Assembly (NCBI GenBank): GCA_964390645.1
Contig: CAYMLL010000082.1
Location: 1-24,597, forward strand
Direction of reading: 5' to 3'
Length of the DNA: 24,597 nucleotides
Source of the DNA: CAYMLL01 sp964390645
GTDB taxonomy: Bacteria; Planctomycetota; UBA8108
Under the pieces are notes generated by a model that saw nothing but the letters and a program-made list of their open reading frames with translations, was not told where the DNA came from and did no database searches. The translations under genes and the position numbers were made by a program. This document shows positions 7,351 to 16,129 of this stretch, piece by piece (the first letter of the stretch is position 1; every line of letters starts with the position of its first letter).

Positions 7351-9579
7351 GTGACCTTGATTTCGGGTCGCGACCGGGGTAAGACCGCAGCCATGAGGTT
7401 GTCGACGCTCCGCGTTCCAGCGTGCTTTCTGCTCGTCGGACTCCCCACCTTCAACGTCTGCTCGCAGGACGAGCTCGAGCCGAGGCCCACCCAGGAGTCG
7501 GTGTCGCCGTCCGACGAGACGCCCGGCGAAGAGGGTGATTCGGCCGAGCACGGCGACGAGCCCTTCACGCTCTTTCCCTTCTTCACGAACTCTCGCGACC
7601 CTGGCGACGGCTCGGAATACTACCAGGCGTTCGGACTGTATCATCGCTGGCGCGATCCGGGTCCTGGCGGCAACGTCGACGAGCTCACGATCGCCTTTCC
7701 AGCCTACGTGGAGCACAACGAGGACGGCCAGTTCCTGAAGACCTTGTTGCCGTTCTACTGGTCGTGGGGAAATCGCAGTGAGTTCATGTCCATCGGCTTC
7801 CCGCTCTACTGGCGCGAACACACTCAGCTGGACGAGACGGGCCCGGGCGACGGCTATACCGTATTCGCTCCGTTTTATTTCCACGTCTACTCATCGACCG
7901 ACACCGATCGGTTTTTTGTCCCGCTGTACGGCTACCGCTCGTTCCCCGGCGAAGAACAGCACTCCGTGCTCGGTCCGCTCTACGTCTACCAACGCTTCGA
8001 GGACGTCCGGGGAGAGAAGAGCGGCTCGGCACACAGCTTTGCATGGCCCCTGATGACCTTCGAGAGTCGCGAGGACGACTTCACGTACCGGGTCCTGCCG
8101 CTCTTCTCCGTCTCGGAGACGGGCTCCGACTCGAACCTCCTCGTCACACCGTTCTACTACGAGAGTTCCGACACCGGGGGCGAGTTCCGGTACGTGTTTC
8201 CGTTCATCTCGAGCACGACGAAGCCGGGCGAGACAACGAATCGCTACGGCATGGGGCTCTACACGCGTGAACGCGCACACGACGCCGACGGCACCCTGCT
8301 GCGCTCGCGCGACGACGCGCTCTGGGGGGCCGTTTCCTTCCAGCGCGACGTTCGCGCCGGGATGACCCACGAACGCATGCTGCCTCTCGCCTACTGGCAC
8401 ACCGAGAAGCCAGACAGTTCCGACACGCTCTACGGCCCCTTCTACTTCTCGCACACGTCGATCGATAGCGGCGACAATCGCTGGTCACTCGACCTGCTGC
8501 TCGGCAACCTCTACGTCTCGAGCCGGGTCGAAGGTCCTCCCGAATCCGCAGTGACCCCGGCGTCCGTGACGACAGGAACACCCGGCGGTCCGACGGCGAC
8601 GAAGGAAGTGGCCCGGACGCTGGTTGCACCCGGACCGGACCGTGACGGCGACCGGTCCCTCTACCCGGCCCACGTCGAACGATCGGTCGAGAAGGGTATC
8701 CTCTGGCCGATGATCCGCTGGCACCGAAACGAGCTCGGCCATTCCAGTCGCTGGTTCGCTCCGTTCTACTTCGACGACGAGACCGACTCGTCGAGCTCGG
8801 TCGCGGTCTTTCCGCTCGCGTACACACAAGAAGACCAGGGAGCCTACGAGCTCAGCTTCTTTCGCTACTTCTTCCTCTGGAACAGCGAACGCTGGGCGAC
8901 GGGAACGCGTCTGAGCATCGGCCAGCTACTCTTCGACTGGACGAGCGAGGATACGCGCGATCGCGACGAGATCAGCATCCTCCATCCCCTCTTCGAGGGC
9001 TACCGGTCGTCGACCGGCTACGGCTATCACCTGCTGCAGATCATCGCCGGAAACGACAACGTCGAGGGAGGCGACCACGACACGACACTCCGCCTCTTCC
9101 CGTTCTTCTGGTACGGCTACAGTGACCGACAGGACACCGACGGAGAGTGGGCCCGCCAGAACGAGCACTTCTACCTGCTCCCGTTCTACGGTTTCGAGTC
9201 GACTCCGACACGCGTCGACTACTACGCGATCTATCCTCTCCTGCACGTCGCGGAAACGACGGACAGCTTCCAGGCAGAGTTCTGGCCCCTGTTCTTCTGG
9301 CAAGATCGATCGACCCTGCAGGCCCTTCGTATCTGGCCGTTCCACTCGTCGGAAGCGGGGGAATCCGCCGACGAAAGATGGTGGGTCGACTGGATGTTTC
9401 TGTCGAAGTACGCGTTCAGTCCGGGTCGGTTCTCATACCGTCTCGATCCGTTCCTCTACTCCTACGAGCGCGATGATGACGAGAACACATCGCGTCTTGA
9501 TGTGCTCTTCGGGCTCTACCAAAAGGAGACCGCGGGCGAGGAGACCCGCCACACTCTCTTCTGGTTCCTGTCGTTCTAA
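7351..9579 (+). CDS. Secreted beta-repeat protein, possible outer-membrane barrel, unknown function
   Basis: I do not recognise a named family. A basic N-terminus leads into a hydrophobic signal-like segment (CFLLVGLPTFNV), then an acidic, low-complexity stretch. The rest is a long series of short repeats with an aromatic-proline-aromatic core, such as LLPFYWSWG, GFPLYWRE, FAPFYFHVY, LPLFSV, TPFYYESS, FPFFWYGYS, LLPFYGFE and FWPLFFWQD. They are spaced about 15-30 residues apart and separated by charged D/E/R/S/T turns. This looks like repeated amphipathic beta strands. The last residues, TLFWFLSF, end in Phe, a hallmark of many outer-membrane barrels. GTG 7351 (742 residues) was chosen for GGGGAGGGG seven bases upstream; ATG 7393 (728 residues) is the alternative. 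Divergent from lnt, convergent with murJ. The barrel idea is inference. Confidence 0.8.
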   Translation: MTLISGRDRGKTAAMRLSTLRVPACFLLVGLPTFNVCSQDELEPRPTQESVSPSDETPGEEGDSAEHGDEPFTLFPFFTNSRDPGDGSEYYQAFGLYHRWRDPGPGGNVDELTIAFPAYVEHNEDGQFLKTLLPFYWSWGNRSEFMSIGFPLYWREHTQLDETGPGDGYTVFAPFYFHVYSSTDTDRFFVPLYGYRSFPGEEQHSVLGPLYVYQRFEDVRGEKSGSAHSFAWPLMTFESREDDFTYRVLPLFSVSETGSDSNLLVTPFYYESSDTGGEFRYVFPFISSTTKPGETTNRYGMGLYTRERAHDADGTLLRSRDDALWGAVSFQRDVRAGMTHERMLPLAYWHTEKPDSSDTLYGPFYFSHTSIDSGDNRWSLDLLLGNLYVSSRVEGPPESAVTPASVTTGTPGGPTATKEVARTLVAPGPDRDGDRSLYPAHVERSVEKGILWPMIRWHRNELGHSSRWFAPFYFDDETDSSSSVAVFPLAYTQEDQGAYELSFFRYFFLWNSERWATGTRLSIGQLLFDWTSEDTRDRDEISILHPLFEGYRSSTGYGYHLLQIIAGNDNVEGGDHDTTLRLFPFFWYGYSDRQDTDGEWARQNEHFYLLPFYGFESTPTRVDYYAIYPLLHVAETTDSFQAEFWPLFFWQDRSTLQALRIWPFHSSEAGESADERWWVDWMFLSKYAFSPGRFSYRLDPFLYSYERDDDENTSRLDVLFGLYQKETAGEETRHTLFWFLSF

Positions 9580-11177
9580 CCCTCCCCGCGTAACGCTCGC
9601 AGCAGCCGGCCCGCTTCTCTCATGCCCATGGCGCGCGCGAGAAGGAAGTACAGCGTCGCTCCGGCACCGATGACGAGTGCCAGTCCCACTCCGAGCCATG
9701 GTCGGCCCGCGTCGGCATCGAGCAGCCGCCCGGCGCCCCATACCGCCCCTCCCATCACCGAGGAAGCGAGCAGCGATCTCCCGGCTGTCGCGAAGACCGG
9801 CGCATATCGCACCCCCTCGACCTTGCGACGCAGGAAAACCGCAAGCAGCGTCGCCTGTACGATCGCCGAGAGCGACGAGGCGAGCGCGATACCTGCGTAC
9901 CCGAGCGACCCGGCGGACAGGCCCCACGCGAGCCCGACGTTGACGAGGAGATTCAGCGCCGCGATCCGCACTGGCGTCCGCACATCCTTGATCGCATAGA
10001 AGCCCGACACGAGCCCACGACTCGCACCGACGAAGACGAGCCCGAGAACGTGGTACTGGAACACCGTGGCTGTCAGGCGAAGCGACTCCGTGTCGAATTC
10101 GCCGCTGCGAAAAAGAAGTGCGAGCACCTCCTCGCGCAACACGAAGAGACCGATCGCGCTCGGAATCGTGATGAACAGAGCGAGACGGATCACCTCCTCG
10201 AGTGTCGAGACGTAGCCTCTCCAGTCCTTGTCGGCGGCCCGGCGCGACAGCGCCGTCAGGCTGACCGTGTTCAGCGCGAACACGAATACACCGAGCACGA
10301 CCTCCATGACTCGGCTGGAGTATCCGAGTGCTGCCACGTACCCGCTTGCAAGCCGCGCCGCGAGCAGCAGGCTGACGACGATGTTGATCTGGTAGATCCC
10401 TGCCCCGAACGTCGCGGGCCCGAGAAGACGGAGCATCTCTCGAACGCCGCGGTGGTCGAAGGGCCTTCGCAACCTCGGTCGCACACCGAGCCTCCACACG
10501 AAGGGCACAAGAAGGAGGAACTGGATCAACCCGCCCGCGAGCACTGCCGCCGCGAAGGCCCAGACCTCCCGACCCGGTGCGAGAAACGGAACGACACACC
10601 ACGCAGTGACCACGAAGACCAGGTTGAAAATCGCCGGCGCCAGGGCCGGCGTCGTGAACCTGCCATGAGCGTGGAGTATCCCCTGAAGGGCCGCCGCGAG
10701 CCCGACCAGGGGCAGGTACCAGAAGAGCACGTGGATCAGCTCGATCGTCAGATCTACCGTCGCCTTCTCGGCGATCAACCCGTGTTCGAAGAGAATCGAG
10801 AGGATGTGCCCCGAGCAGAGCACTCCCACGATCGTGACGACGAGTACGAGCCCGAGCCAGAACGTCAGGTACTTCTCCGCGACGACGCGCATCTCGAAGC
10901 GATTATCACTGCGTGCATAGCGCGTGAACACCGGCACGATGGCGCTCGAGACGGCCCCCTCTGCGACAAGGGTGCGAAGCGCGCTCGGAATCATGAACGC
11001 GATCTGAAAGGCGTCGGCCGCGATGTGTGTGCCGAGGAAGTGCGCCTTCGTCGACTCACGCACGAGTCCGAAGATGCGGCTCAGCATCGTCAGGAGCCCG
11101 ACGGTGAACACGCTGCGCAAGCTCGGCCCCCCGGACGTGGCCGGGGCGGTTTCTTTCACTTCTTTCGATCCCGGCAT
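9576..11177 (-). CDS. murJ: Lipid II flippase MurJ
   Basis: Inner-membrane MOP-superfamily transporter that moves lipid II to the periplasmic face for peptidoglycan synthesis. The 533-residue protein contains about 14 hydrophobic helices. After a polar extension of some 22 residues it shows the family N-terminus TVGLLTMLSRIFGLVREST, followed by ADAFQIAFMIPSALRTLVAEG and SAIVPVFTRY, conserved in MurJ. GLVSGFYAIKDVRTPVRIA is another typical MurJ segment. ATG 11177 has only a weak GGA upstream. It begins 18 bases after the trpF stop, with no promoter visible, so it is probably transcribed with the trp operon. Its TAG stop overlaps the TAA stop of the convergent beta-repeat gene, leaving no separate terminator space. 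Confidence 0.95.
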   Translation of the reverse strand: MPGSKEVKETAPATSGGPSLRSVFTVGLLTMLSRIFGLVRESTKAHFLGTHIAADAFQIAFMIPSALRTLVAEGAVSSAIVPVFTRYARSDNRFEMRVVAEKYLTFWLGLVLVVTIVGVLCSGHILSILFEHGLIAEKATVDLTIELIHVLFWYLPLVGLAAALQGILHAHGRFTTPALAPAIFNLVFVVTAWCVVPFLAPGREVWAFAAAVLAGGLIQFLLLVPFVWRLGVRPRLRRPFDHRGVREMLRLLGPATFGAGIYQINIVVSLLLAARLASGYVAALGYSSRVMEVVLGVFVFALNTVSLTALSRRAADKDWRGYVSTLEEVIRLALFITIPSAIGLFVLREEVLALLFRSGEFDTESLRLTATVFQYHVLGLVFVGASRGLVSGFYAIKDVRTPVRIAALNLLVNVGLAWGLSAGSLGYAGIALASSLSAIVQATLLAVFLRRKVEGVRYAPVFATAGRSLLASSVMGGAVWGAGRLLDADAGRPWLGVGLALVIGAGATLYFLLARAMGMREAGRLLRALRGEG

Positions 11178-11195
11178 TCCGGAGCCGGACTGCTA

Positions 11196-11861
11196 TCAGT
11201 CGCTCTTCGAAAAGGCAACGGCGCGCAACAGCGCGCGCACCTTGCATGGATCCTTCTCTCCCGGTCGCACCTCGACACCGCTGGACACATCGACCACCTC
11301 CGGTCGCACGCATTCCAGCGCGTCGGCGATGTTGTCCGGGCCGAGCCCACCGGCGAGAATAATCGGACGCCGCTCGTTAGCAGCTCGCGCAAGCCCCCAG
11401 TCGAAAGTCGCGCCGGTTCCGCCGGCCGCGCCCTCGCGGTATGTGTCGAGCAGCACCCGAGTGGCGGCCGGATAGCGATCGACGTCCGAGACATCGAAGC
11501 CGTCACCGACACGCAGTGCCTTCCAGACCTCCGAAGCACGCACCTCGGCGACGTAGCCCGGCGTCTCCGCGCCGTGAAGCTGGGCCACGTCGAGAGCGGC
11601 CGACTCCACCACTCGCTGCAGCTCCGCTCGCGGCCAGTCGACAAAGACACCGACCGCGAGAAACTCCCGAGAACTCGACCCGCGAATCGCGGCGATCAGC
11701 TCCGCAGCGTCGTCCGGCGCTATGAACCGAGGGGAAGGGCTGTGAAAGATGAAGCCCAGCGCCCACGCGCCCTCATCGAGTGCCACCAGCGCGTCCTCGA
11801 GGCGGCAGATGCCGCAGACCTTGACACGAACGCCTCTCCCCTGACGATCAGCCGGCACCAT
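11196..11861 (-). CDS. trpF: Phosphoribosylanthranilate isomerase
   Basis: Catalyses the Amadori rearrangement of phosphoribosylanthranilate to CdRP, the third step of tryptophan synthesis. The 221-residue TIM barrel shows the active-site Cys in VKVCGICRLEDA, LGFIFHSPSPRFI, the strand AVGVFVD, AQLHGAETP, the phosphate-binding ILAGGLGPDNIADAL and VDVSSGVEVRPGEKD. Asp in FDWGLAR is probably the general acid. ATG 11861 overlaps the 3' end of trpC by 14 bases and has GAGGGAG about nine bases upstream. About 12 residues precede the usual family start. Fifth structural gene of the operon; murJ follows after 18 bases. Confidence 0.95.
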   Translation of the reverse strand: MVPADRQGRGVRVKVCGICRLEDALVALDEGAWALGFIFHSPSPRFIAPDDAAELIAAIRGSSSREFLAVGVFVDWPRAELQRVVESAALDVAQLHGAETPGYVAEVRASEVWKALRVGDGFDVSDVDRYPAATRVLLDTYREGAAGGTGATFDWGLARAANERRPIILAGGLGPDNIADALECVRPEVVDVSSGVEVRPGEKDPCKVRALLRAVAFSKSD

Positions 11862-12636
11862 CAGTCAGCTCCCTCAGTGCCGCTCCGGGGTCCTCGGCGC
11901 GCATCAGGCTCTCGCCGATCAGAAACGCGTCGACGCCCCACTCTCGCATCCTGTCGAGTTCGGAGCGCTCGGAAAACCCGCTCTCACTGACCACCAGGGA
12001 GCCCTCCGGAAGCGCGGAGATGGCCGTACGCGTCGTCTCGAGCGAAACGTCGAATGTCCGTAAGTCCCGATTGTTGATGCCCACGACACGCGGCGAGCAT
12101 CGCCACACGCGGCGAGCCTCCTGGACGTCGTGCACCTCCCAGAGGACGTCCATGTCGAGACTCGTCGCCACTTCACCAAGCGCGCCGAGGCTGTCGTCGT
12201 CCAGAGCGGCGAGAATCAGCAGGATCGCGTCGGCCCCTGCGGCCCGCGCCTCGTAGACCTGGTAGGGGTCAACGACGAAGTCCTTGCGCAGAAGTGGCAC
12301 GCTGACATCTGCACGGATCGCCCCGAGAAACTCGAGACTCCCCTGGAAGTAGCGCTCGTCCGTGAGCACGGAGATCGCCGCGGCGCCGCCTTCCTGGTAG
12401 GCACGCGCGATGGCGACCGGATCGAAGTCCTCCCGGATGACCCCCTTCGACGGTGACGCCTTCTTGACCTCGGCGATGACCCTCGGGCGATCGCCAACAC
12501 CGGTCAGGGACTCCGCGAATCCACGCACGGGCGGCGACGACGCGGCAGCCCTCTCGACCTCCGCGATCGACCGAACGCGCTTGCGCCTCACCACCTCCTC
12601 TCGCTTGGTCTCGATGATCTCCTCGAGGATGCTCAA
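11848..12636 (-). CDS. trpC: Indole-3-glycerol-phosphate synthase
   Basis: Converts CdRP to indole-3-glycerol phosphate with loss of CO2 and water. The 262-residue TIM barrel starts with MSILEEIIETKREEV and contains VIAEVKKASPSKGVI (catalytic Lys and phosphate site), LLRKDFVVDPYQVYEARAAG, GINNRDLRTF and VVSESGF, all diagnostic. The start codon is TTG at 12636, supported by GAGGAGG five bases upstream and by a TTGA overlap with the trpD stop. trpC and trpF are separate genes here, not fused as in E. coli. Confidence 0.96.
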   Translation of the reverse strand: MSILEEIIETKREEVVRRKRVRSIAEVERAAASSPPVRGFAESLTGVGDRPRVIAEVKKASPSKGVIREDFDPVAIARAYQEGGAAAISVLTDERYFQGSLEFLGAIRADVSVPLLRKDFVVDPYQVYEARAAGADAILLILAALDDDSLGALGEVATSLDMDVLWEVHDVQEARRVWRCSPRVVGINNRDLRTFDVSLETTRTAISALPEGSLVVSESGFSERSELDRMREWGVDAFLIGESLMRAEDPGAALRELTDGAG

Positions 12637-13663
12637 CCCGTCCTCCTCAGATCGTCAAGAACCCGCCCAGCGCCGCCGCCGTCGATCGACTCTCCTGCAA
12701 TCCGCGCGCCCTCCAGGAGGTCGGAGGCCTTGCCGGAGACCACGAGTGCGACCGCTGCGTTGAGGATCACCGCATCGCGATGCGGCCCCGGCTCACCATC
12801 GAGGATCTTCTCGATGATCGCGGCGTTCGTCGACGCGTCTCCGCCACTCAACGACGACAGCGGCGAGCGACCGAGCCCGGCGTCCTCGGGCAGGATCTCG
12901 AGCTCACGCTCTCCGTTCTCGTCGACGGCGAAAACTCGCGTCGCGCCCGCGATGCTCGCCTCGTCGAGTCCGCCCTCACCGTGGAGCACCCAGACGCGCT
13001 CGCTCCCGAGCTGGCGCAGAACGCGCCCCATCGTCTCACGGACGGCGGGATCGAAGACACCGATCATCTGCCGGGTAACGCCCGCCGGGTTCGTCATCGG
13101 TCCGAGGATGTTGAACACGGTCCGAAGCTTCAGCTGCTGGCGCGAGGGACCGACGAAGCGCATCGCAGGGTGATACCGCGGCGCGAAGAGGAACCCGAAG
13201 CCGATGGTCTCGATCGAGCTCCTGACCGCCTCCGGCTCGAGGTCCAGGGGCACCCCCAGCGCCTCGAGTACGTCCGCGCTGCCGCACTGGCTCGAAGCCG
13301 AACGATTGCCGTGCTTGGCGACCGGCACGCCGGCACCCGCCACCACGAGAGCGGCCGTCGTCGAGATGTTGAAGGTGCCGGAGCCGTCGCCGCCGGTGCC
13401 GCAGAGATCGACGAGCCCATCGCGATCCGACTCGACTCGCACAGACGCCGCCCGCATCCCCTCGACCAGTCCGGTGATCTCCTCGACACTCTCTCCACGC
13501 ACGCGTAACGCCATCAAGAACGCGCCGATCTGCGCCTCGGAGGCCTTGCCGGAGAGCAGAATCCCCATGGCCTCACGAGCCTCGTCACGACTCAACGTCT
13601 CCCCACCGGCCAGGCGGCCGAGGCAGGCCTGAAAAGTCTCTCCACCCACCTTGCTGCTGTCGC

Positions 13664-13667
<4 letters not shown>
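12633..13667 (-). CDS. trpD: Anthranilate phosphoribosyltransferase
   Basis: Transfers phosphoribose from PRPP to anthranilate, the second step of the pathway. Key motifs are the PRPP-binding loop LCGTGGDGSGTFNIST, KHGNRSASSQCGSADVLEALG, APRYHPAMRFVGPSRQQL and RTVFNILGPMTNPA. The protein is 344 residues from the TTG at 13667, a normal family length. That TTG overlaps the trpG TGA stop as TTGA and has GGAGAG eight bases upstream. A GTG at 13685 would add six residues but has no ribosome binding site. The 3' end overlaps trpC in the same manner. It is not fused to trpG as it is in E. coli. Confidence 0.95.
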
Positions 13668-14274
<607 letters not shown>

Positions 14275-14278
<4 letters not shown>

Positions 14279-15810
14279 GGCGCACCCCCCTTCGGGCCGC
14301 TGCCACCGACGGACGCCAGTCTCGCCTCGGCGCGGCGCAGCGCATCGTAGAGCGCCGAGGCCTTGTGAATCGTCTCGAAGTACTCGTTCTCGGGCACCGA
14401 GTCCGCGACAATTCCGGCGCCGGCCTGAATCGTCGCGACACCCTTGTGGATCTGCAGCGTGCGAATCGCGATGCAGGTGTCGAGGTTGCCGGCGAAATCG
14501 ATGTAGCCGACGGCACCGGCGTAGGTTCCGCGACGCGTCGGCTCGAACTCGTCGATGAGCTCCATGGCACGGATCTTCGGCGCGCCGGAAACGGTTCCCG
14601 CCGGAAAGCCCGCGCGGAAAGCATCGATCGCCGAGTGCTCGTCGCCGAGCTCCCCCTCGACCTCGCTGACGATGTGCATCACGTGTGAGTAGCGCTCGAC
14701 CTCCTCCAGCTGCGACACCTCCACGGTGCCGAACTTCGAGACGCGGCCGACGTCGTTGCGGCCGAGATCAACCAGCATGCGATGCTCGGCGAGCTCCTTC
14801 TCATCCGCGAGGAGCTCCTTCTCGAGCGCAAGATCCTCCTCACTGCTCTTGCCTCGACGGCGAGTGCCGGCGATCGGACGCACGAGCGCGCGCCGCCCCT
14901 CGGTGCGCACCATGATCTCGGGCGAAGACCCGATGAGGGAGGTGTCCTTCCACTCCAGGTAGAAGAGATACGGCGACGGATTGAGCGCGCGCAGACAGCG
15001 GTATACCTCGAAAGAATCGACCTCGACGTTCTTCTGGAATCGCTGCGAAAGCACGACCTGGAAGATATCCCCCGCGAAGATCCTCTCACGAGCCCGAACA
15101 ACGGCAGCTTCGAAGAACTCGCGCTCGCAGTTGGACTTCATCCCGTCCGCTATGCTCTCCGTGGGAAGCGGATCCATGCGGTGGAACACGTCTTCGCCGC
15201 TCGTCAGCGTCGACAGAGACGACTCGAGGTCCTCGATGCGGTGAATGGCATCGTCGTACGAGTCCCTCAACGCCCGGCTGTCGCTGCCCGGCCGCACGTG
15301 CGAGTTGGCAATCAGGAACACCCGGTGCTTGGCGTGGTCGAAGGCGACGAGCGTGTCGTGAAAGCGCATCTCCGCGTCGGGCAGGCCGGTCTCCCGCTCG
15401 TGTCGATCGGGAATACGCTCGATGTAGCGGATCGTGTCGTAGCCCATGTAGCCGACCGCGCCACCGGTCAAAGGCGGGAGCCCCTCGACGTTTGCCGATC
15501 GGTACGGCTCGAGCGTTCGCTCGAGGACATCGAAGAAATTGTCTTCGACCACCTCGACGCCATCTCGACCACGATCAATCGTGACGCGATCACCCGTCGC
15601 CGACAGCGTCAGGTACGGACCGCGCCCGAGAAACGAGTACCGGCCGATGTGCTAGCCGCCCTCGACGCTCTCGAACAGCAACGCCGGCACATCGGCCCTG
15701 CGCACGCGCAGGAAGGCCATCACGGGCGTCAACGTGTCCGCCGAAAGCTCCCGGTAAACGGGCACCAGCGTCGCGTCGCGCGCGTGGTTCTCGAACTCGG
15801 AAAAACGCAT
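14275..15810 (-). CDS. trpE: Anthranilate synthase component I with in-frame TAG at codon 53
   Basis: Forms anthranilate from chorismate with TrpG, the first committed step. The true start is ATG 15810 with GGAGG six bases upstream, giving MRFSEFENHARDATLVPVYR. The frame runs through the feedback-inhibition motif LLFES into VEGG, then TAG (15654-15652), then HIGRYSFLG. The family commonly has an 'ESVEGGE..GRYSFLG' stretch, so the TAG replaces a residue usually Glu (GAG to TAG would be one change). After it the frame is intact to 14275: PIAGTRRRG, DEKELAEHRMLVDLGRNDVGRV, FPAGTVSGAPKIRAMELI and IQAGAGIVADSVPENEY of the chorismate-binding domain. Without the TAG it is 511 residues. A restart at GTG 15552 would lack the N-terminal Trp-binding part and has no good ribosome binding site. 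Probably a sequencing error or a recent nonsense mutation. Confidence 0.9.
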
Positions 15811-15870
15811 CACGGTCCTCCGGGCGCTCGCGGCACCCTGACGCGACCGTCACCCCGATCGCGCGTCACG

Positions 15871-15912
15871 AAAAAAACCCTCCCGACCGGTACGTGTACG
15901 CGGTCGGGAGGG
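15871..15912 (-). terminator. trp attenuator (intrinsic terminator in the leader)
   Basis: On the minus strand CCCTCCCGACCG (15912-15901) and CGGTCGGGAGGG (15889-15878) form a perfect 12-bp stem with an 11-base loop containing GTAC twice. Seven T residues follow directly (15877-15871). It lies 22 bases after the leader-peptide stop and about 60 bases before trpE, the position expected of an attenuator. Upstream, GGGTGGTGGATCTC (15951-15938, holding the Trp codons) can pair with GAGAATCTCCACCC (15923-15910) at 12 of 14 positions including one wobble. GGGAG (15927-15923) can pair with CTCCC inside the terminator's 5' arm, a short antiterminator candidate. Confidence 0.9.
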
Positions 15913-15933
15913 TGGAGATTCTCTCCCAGTCCG

Positions 15934-16035
15934 CTACGAGATCCACCACCCGGTGACTACGGAGCCCGAGCTGCGGGCCAGAGGGCGCGCGCACTCGTTC
16001 TCGCGACCGGGATTGACGGGACTCGTGCTGGGCAT
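15934..16035 (-). CDS. trpL: trp operon leader peptide with tandem Trp codons
   Basis: A 33-codon reading frame runs from ATG 16035 to TAG 15936-15934 and ends TGWWIS. Its two adjacent Trp codons (TGG TGG, 15948-15943) are three codons before the stop. It begins about 27 bases after the predicted transcription start and precedes the attenuator hairpin. In the classical mechanism, scarcity of charged tRNA-Trp stalls the ribosome at these codons and prevents terminator formation. The ribosome binding site is weak (CAAGAG before the ATG), as is tolerable for a leader peptide. The peptide is longer than the 14-residue E. coli TrpL but within what leader peptides show. No in-frame start lies closer to the Trp codons. 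Confidence 0.85.
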   Translation of the reverse strand: MPSTSPVNPGRENECARPLARSSGSVVTGWWIS

Positions 16036-16068
16036 GAACTCTTGCGTTTCAGTAAGGGACAGATTTGA

Positions 16069-16098
16069 AGTATAGAGGTCGCAGTCGCGGCAAGTCAA
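16069..16098 (-). promoter_or_regulatory. Sigma70-type promoter of the trp operon
   Basis: On the minus strand TTGACT (16098-16093) and TATACT (16074-16069) are separated by 18 bases, each box matching consensus at five of six positions. Transcription would start near 16062. The hexamers are identical to those of the rpoN promoter at 5498-5526. No palindrome resembling a TrpR operator is visible between or around the boxes, which suggests attenuation is the main control. The divergent metallophosphoesterase gene begins 31 bases beyond the -35 box. Confidence 0.8.
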
Positions 16099-16129
16099 GC
16101 CACGGGCGACGCTTCCCCATGAGGGAGAC

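Noticed and set aside
10050..11990. Open frame of about 646 codons on the plus strand
   Set aside because: Antisense to murJ, trpF and the end of trpC; the peptide is compositionally biased and shows no domain.
15652..15654. Genome-wide reassignment of TAG as an amino acid
   Set aside because: TAG appears to be the normal stop of lnt, murJ and the trp leader peptide in this window, so general recoding is unlikely.
15590..15853. Minus-strand frame of 87 codons upstream of the shortened trpE
   Set aside because: It is a shifted frame over the true trpE N-terminus, which is readable from ATG 15810 apart from the TAG.
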